From NCBI GenBank assembly GCA_021234535.1, contig CM037835.1, forward strand, positions 8,122,001-8,186,000: DNA of 64,000 nucleotides, given 5' to 3'. The notes under the pieces were generated by a model. It was not told the DNA's origin. It did not search any database and saw only the letters and a program-made list of their open reading frames with translations. Positions 59,271 to 64,000 of this stretch are shown here, piece after piece; within the stretch, counting starts at the first letter, position 1, and each line of letters starts with the position of its first letter. Made by a program: the position numbers and the translations under genes. Origin of the DNA: Stichopus chloronotus. Lineage: Eukaryota > Echinodermata > Holothuroidea > Aspidochirotida > Stichopodidae.

Positions 59271-62200
59271 TAGTATATTATCACCAACATCTAAATGTGA
59301 CTGAATATTGTCTACAACTTAAAAACAACCTTTAGAACAACCCCAAAACAACCTTCATACTGTAAATTCTTTCAGTGTGCAGATCAAGTATGCTATATAA
59401 CAGTAACCTTTTGTTTCCACTTTACTAGGTACACACAAAGTGTAAACCACTGAATTTTTGTACTATTGTTGGTAAGTTGAAATTAGTCTGACTTTTTTGA
59501 TACACACTTCAAGGTAAATAGATCAGAATGCTGATGGGGTGCAGTCTTTTTGACAATTGCCAGTTTATACTTCTGTCTTTAATAGTTCTTGTTTTCATCG
59601 CTTTTATACCAAAAAGAGTCCTCCTTTGGCCAAGGCTGCTAAATCTGTTTAACCTTGGTCAGTTTTGACTATGATTCCACCCTGGGGATTTTCACAAACC
59701 CGTCTCCAGCAAATCCTTAATTGTGGACAATATTGAAACTCAATTGACAAGAGCCCAGACATCCCTCAGACAGTACTGAAGGTGTCAGTACCAAGCAGCC
59801 TTAGAAAGTATCTACTGCACTTACAGTAATCATAATTCAACCACATATATACTGATAGTTAAATGATATAGCTGGGTATTGCAGCATATTTAATCAGTTG
59901 TGCTGTCTTCCATAGTGTATATCTTCCAACACTAATTAGACAATCTGCAAGTATTGCACAAAGACTGTGCATCTGGTCAGCACTGGCATATCAAAGGGCA
60001 ATTCTACTTAGTTCTCATACTGCATTCTCAAGGAATTATTGCAGGTACTGTGCAAGTGCTATTACAGCTTTCATAGTCTAAACAGCTATGTTCTTTATCA
60101 GCACACTAGCAGTATTAGAGATACATCATTTTCTCAAATATTTACTGTATCTACAAGTGTGAAGCACAGGTGTATAGGGAGAGGCAATGTAACCATACAA
60201 CACCAATGAATTTTTTTTTTTTTGGGGGGGGAGAGGATGAACAGGTAGGAATACAAATAAGTAGAATTTACTGTACATTTGTATGGAACTGGAGAGCCAG
60301 AGGTGTCTTTGTCTCTTCAGGTTCACAAACGGTATGTTCTAGAGTTTTCATCGGTTTCTAAATGTAGAACTGGGTAATTTTTGACTCATAACAGTCAGGA
60401 ATCGGGTTGCAGATGTATACATTCTAAATAATTTTATGAGGGTCAGACGCACGCATCATGTGGAGATTTATGCCAGTTTTAAATAAAACATGATGGTTCA
60501 CAGTATTAATATACTGTAGGCCTATGACAGATGCCGTACATTTATGTCCAATATTGACCTACAGTACTGTAAAGGAGCGTTGTTCACTGCATGAAGGAAC
60601 CAGGTAATAATTTTAGAACCAGGTAGTAAATGTAGGGTGATTAGCACTCAGGTGATACATAAACGTGTTTCATAGTTTTTGAAATGCTCTCACAATGCAG
60701 CAATGACCATGAGTTGAACATCTCAGGAAAGGATCCAGGTTGAACTTTCACGGTAAAGCGATGAAATAACTGAAACCGGTAACAACCTATTTCTATTTGG
60801 TTTATTACATCACTTGAAAAGAAATTGAAATGTTGGAAAAATCGGTAGCATCATATATTTAAATCCAAGATGATCATGAAATATTGACAAAAAATCATGA
60901 AATATTGAAGTTACGATGAGATATTTGTGGAAATACTCTACTAGTTGAAATCGAAGAGAAATAAAGCTGTTTGGTTAGAACAGCAGTTATATACAGTGCC
61001 TCTCAGGCATCTACATACAGATACAGGGCCTATGTCAACTCACATGTGTAAAGTGTGGAGGAAAAAACTGGTTTAACATAAACAAGGTATGATTATTAAG
61101 CATCCGATTATACCAGTTGCCATTTGCATAAAAAGAAAGCTTACAGTAGATCCATGGGCATTTGTGAAAAAAAACGTCCCTAAACTAGAAGAATTGAACT
61201 TGCAGGCAAGTACAGTACATTGAAGCTCACTGGGACTGTGAACATGTAGGCTGCACCCCTGATTGCAGATCAGCCCAGTAACACAGACGGCTTAGGCTAC
61301 AAGATATATGCCTTTAAAGTGAGAGTGATAAACTGTAACACAAGTAGGCCTGGCCTAGATGGTATAACGGTACGCATGTATAGCCACGTATATATGGCTG
61401 TAATAACGCACATGAAAAACCACCACAAGGGAAGAAAACTCACACATTCCAAGTAACATCTGCATTAAATTGCCCTACAAACTCATTTAAAACCGTAGCG
61501 GAAGTAATGCTAAGCCTAATATACTCCGTCTGCAACGATTCTGGCGGTACAGATACTTCTTCAAGTAGTGAAGAGAACAGAAGGAATACCACGATAGCAC
61601 TGATATGTCCTTGAACGTGGTATGGTGGTATACATATGCTATATTAGGGCAGTACGTACGATTACTAGGCAACTTGTGCATTAGCTGACTGTAAGTAACA
61701 GTTTGAAGCTAGCATGAACAGAGTGCTGCTAGGTTTGTGGAAACAACTTGACGCAATCAATCAAATCCTCTATTTTCCTTGAGTGAAAGTCGGTAATATT
61801 TTGAAAGGGACTCCCTTTTTAACACACTATGATAAAATTCACAGGGTCAAAACAGCGATTTGCACTCAATAAAACAAAAGAAATGTCTGCGTCACTGTTC
61901 AGAGATTCACAGTGTATCTGCACTTTACGTGTGTGAGCAGGAACGTATGACGTAACTATTTCTAGGCACCAACGTAGATGAAAATGATAAAAAAAAAACA
62001 CACAACGGGCTGAGTGAATCCAAGAATCGAAGCTATGGGCTTTGATTAATAATGTAACTGTCATCCTGAACTGTGGCAGTTACCTTGAGTGTCATTATGG
62101 TCTTTCTCCAATAAACAAAAAAGAATATAACTTATACAGTACTCCTGACAATCAGTGTACCCCAAGTCAGCCTTCATACGACTGCTTACTTCATCTTGCA

Positions 62201-63077
62201 CTACTGTAAATCATGTATCATAAACACTATTACTCTCATACGTAAGTACTCTTTGGCTTCATTTACTACTGGGCTTTGAAAGTTTAACCAATTCCAGACA
62301 TGTCCAAATGTAGGACCTAAAATGATATTGATGGCAAACAGTGCCTTATGTAGGTCTGAATGCGAATGCAATAGAAGTGGCATAACACTTGTGAACACAC
62401 TGGCAAGAAGTCTTGGCAAGTTGCTAATGTCAACAAACGACATATTTGCTACAACATGCATGTACACTGCATGCTGCACTATTTTACAGTACACATCAGC
62501 CTAATGATGGCACCAAAGCTAGATACTGGATCCCGTGACCCAGAAATTCCAAAGAAGACAAAGACATATCTTAGGAGCAGTTTGCAATACAAAGAAAGTG
62601 GTTGCCTGTGACAATGCATCTATGACAATACAAGATAATAGATTTGGTGTTGAAAGAATTACCAGAATCACAATCTGGCCAATTACTACGTTAGTGATCA
62701 AAGCCAAAATAAAGTAAAAATTAAGTGCAAAACCACTTGCGTCATACTGATTATTCAATCATATGTACATGTCAAGTCACAGTTCAACTTTTCATCTTTT
62801 CTACATTAAAAAAAAAAACAAAATAAAGATAAACACAATCTTAAAGTCTTCAATTATGCTGCGATAAAAAAAAAACCTTTTGTTTTTTATGTACAGTTTG
62901 TTGAGAACTATGTACATGTGAATTACCTGTGTCTCATCCTTTCAAAGTGACAGAAATCAGCCTGACTTTGAAGTAACTTATTCGTGTTTTGTACTGTAAA
63001 ATAATCATTTGAACTTCGATCACGATGAAGCCGTTAGACTACTGTACTTAGGAGGGACAGTAAAGAAGAGAGCCGAC
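59271..63077. other. remaining GST intron
   Basis: No exon or known element is recognised. Two moderately long minus-strand frames near 62201-62494 and 62519-62758 are hydrophobic but show no homology I know, and no splice context supports them. A G-run lies near 60221-60229. Confidence 0.4.
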
Positions 63078-63303
63078 CTTTTCTCCATGGAAGTCAAGGA
63101 GTATGGCATCTCTTGCCTTCAGATACGGATCCTTGGGAACAAGAGGGTTTTTCTCGGGATAGAGCTCTTCCAGGTATGTGCTGACAATCAGTGATTCGTA
63201 AACGATCTTCCCATCGTGCTCCACGACAGGGACCAACTGGTTTGGATTTTTCTCAGCAAACCATGTTGGTTTCTTCCATGTGTTTATGTTGATAACCTCA
63301 TGC
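63078..63303 (-). CDS. GSTO1: omega-class glutathione S-transferase, internal exon (thioredoxin-fold half)
   Basis: Omega GSTs are cytosolic glutathione-dependent thiol transferases and dehydroascorbate reductases. This exon reads HEVININTWKKPTWFAEKNP, then NQLVPVVEHDGKIVYESLIV, then TYLEELYPEKNPL, ending DFHGEK. The HEVININ, LVPVVE and YES blocks match human GSTO1 (HEVININ, LVPVLE, YES), including the cis-Pro and the glutathione-binding Glu-Ser. The acceptor is TTTGCAG before 63303; the donor is AAG|GTCGGC. The preceding exon, with the catalytic Cys (CPF motif), was not found in 63304-64000 and must lie past the right edge. Confidence 0.93.
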
Positions 63304-64000
63304 CTGCAAAGAGGTGACAAAACCGTTTTGAACAGCCCATACCTCTGTCGTGTACAGTACAGTCAAATTAATTAAAACCAACAAGGGAAAATGAAGTCAT
63401 ACCAGACTGAATTAGTATATCCCTCCGTGATAATTCATGACTGGATCTTTTTCATTATATGATAGCATTTATGTTGTCGAATTCCATCATTTTGCAACAT
63501 TACTGCTTGATTAAATGCAGTTCTGAAATTCAACAACATCATGAAAAAAAAAATACTTGCAAGAGAAATGACAAGACAATCGCAAGATTTTGATGATTTT
63601 CCATAATAAATTAGGGACAACAGTTTATTCCCTTCAAATAAGTGTAAGTGCAGTCAAACAAACTGATCAGCATGAAATTAATCATGACTTACAATCAAAT
63701 TTAACTTCTAGATGGAGATGACTATTTATAACACAACAGATGAATAGCAAGGCAGTAAGTTGAGGAGAAGAGAACAAGAAGAAGGAAGACAAAGTTTTCA
63801 CAAAATTTAAGTTGACAATTTGAGTCAACATCTACAACTTACAAAACTCCTGGACTTAACATTGCATGTTTCTATTTTTGTTTTGTTTTGTTTTATGAAA
63901 TACCCTCACAGCATTCCTCATTCTCTGAACTGTACATTCAGTTCATGTCACCTTCTTCTCTCTTACTGGATAATACACAGTATCAACTAAACATAAAATT
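63304..64000. other. GST intron at right edge
   Basis: No sequence matching the omega-GST N-terminal exon (CPF motif) is present on the minus strand; the stretch is AT-rich intron up to the window end. Confidence 0.5.

Noticed and set aside
62201..62758. Hydrophobic minus-strand frames that could be membrane protein exons
   Set aside because: No recognised family, no good splice sites and the AT-rich composition of the intron; probably chance.

Overview
The window is eukaryotic nuclear DNA. It has AT-rich introns, GT-AG spliced genes, LINE relics, MITE-like elements and (CA)n tracts. The gene content (a CDK2 orthologue, an HDGF/LEDGF-type chromatin reader, an omega-class glutathione transferase) and the repeat style suggest a marine invertebrate deuterostome, possibly an echinoderm such as a sea cucumber. 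That placement is inference; no species marker was found.

Three protein genes are supported. (1) CDK2 lies on the minus strand: exons 1-4 run from 16490 down to 4123, and the rest of the gene is past the left edge. The four exons give 162 residues that number exactly like human CDK2. (2) A long HDGF-related gene (HDGFL2/PSIP1 family) lies on the plus strand, with coding exons from 20082 to 44453. I reconstruct 18 coding exons whose phases all agree, giving about 1272 residues: an N-terminal PWWP domain, acidic and basic linkers, a basic NLS-like exon, a possible SH3/Tudor-like cassette, a (TPAKK)n exon, a long charged helix, an integrase-binding-type domain (IBD) and a very acidic C-terminal tail. 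(3) An omega-class GST lies on the minus strand, with exons between 63303 and 54518. Its first exon, with the catalytic Cys, is past the right edge.

Layout: 1-4122 is the truncated 3' side of CDK2, with a ~146-bp-unit repeat element. 4123-16490 is CDK2 exons; intron 1 (10.25 kb) is packed with mobile elements, including two LINE copies and a TIR element nested in one of them. 16491-20063 separates the divergently transcribed CDK2 and HDGF-related genes and holds E2F- and CCAAT-like sites. 20064-44453 is the HDGF-related gene; intron 4 carries a composite repeat with a broken gag fragment. 44454-54517 has no confident gene, apart from one orphan exon-like segment and degenerate repeat arrays. 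54518-63303 is the GST gene, with a minus-strand LINE relic in its intron.

The cell-cycle kinase and the chromatin reader probably share a promoter region. The GST is convergent with the HDGF-related gene. The most unusual points are a Thr14-to-Met change at the CDK2 inhibitory phosphosite, the phase-symmetric cassette exon in the HDGF-related gene, a repeat family in which many units carry a perfect DR1 nuclear-receptor motif, and a gag fragment inside a member of that same repeat family.
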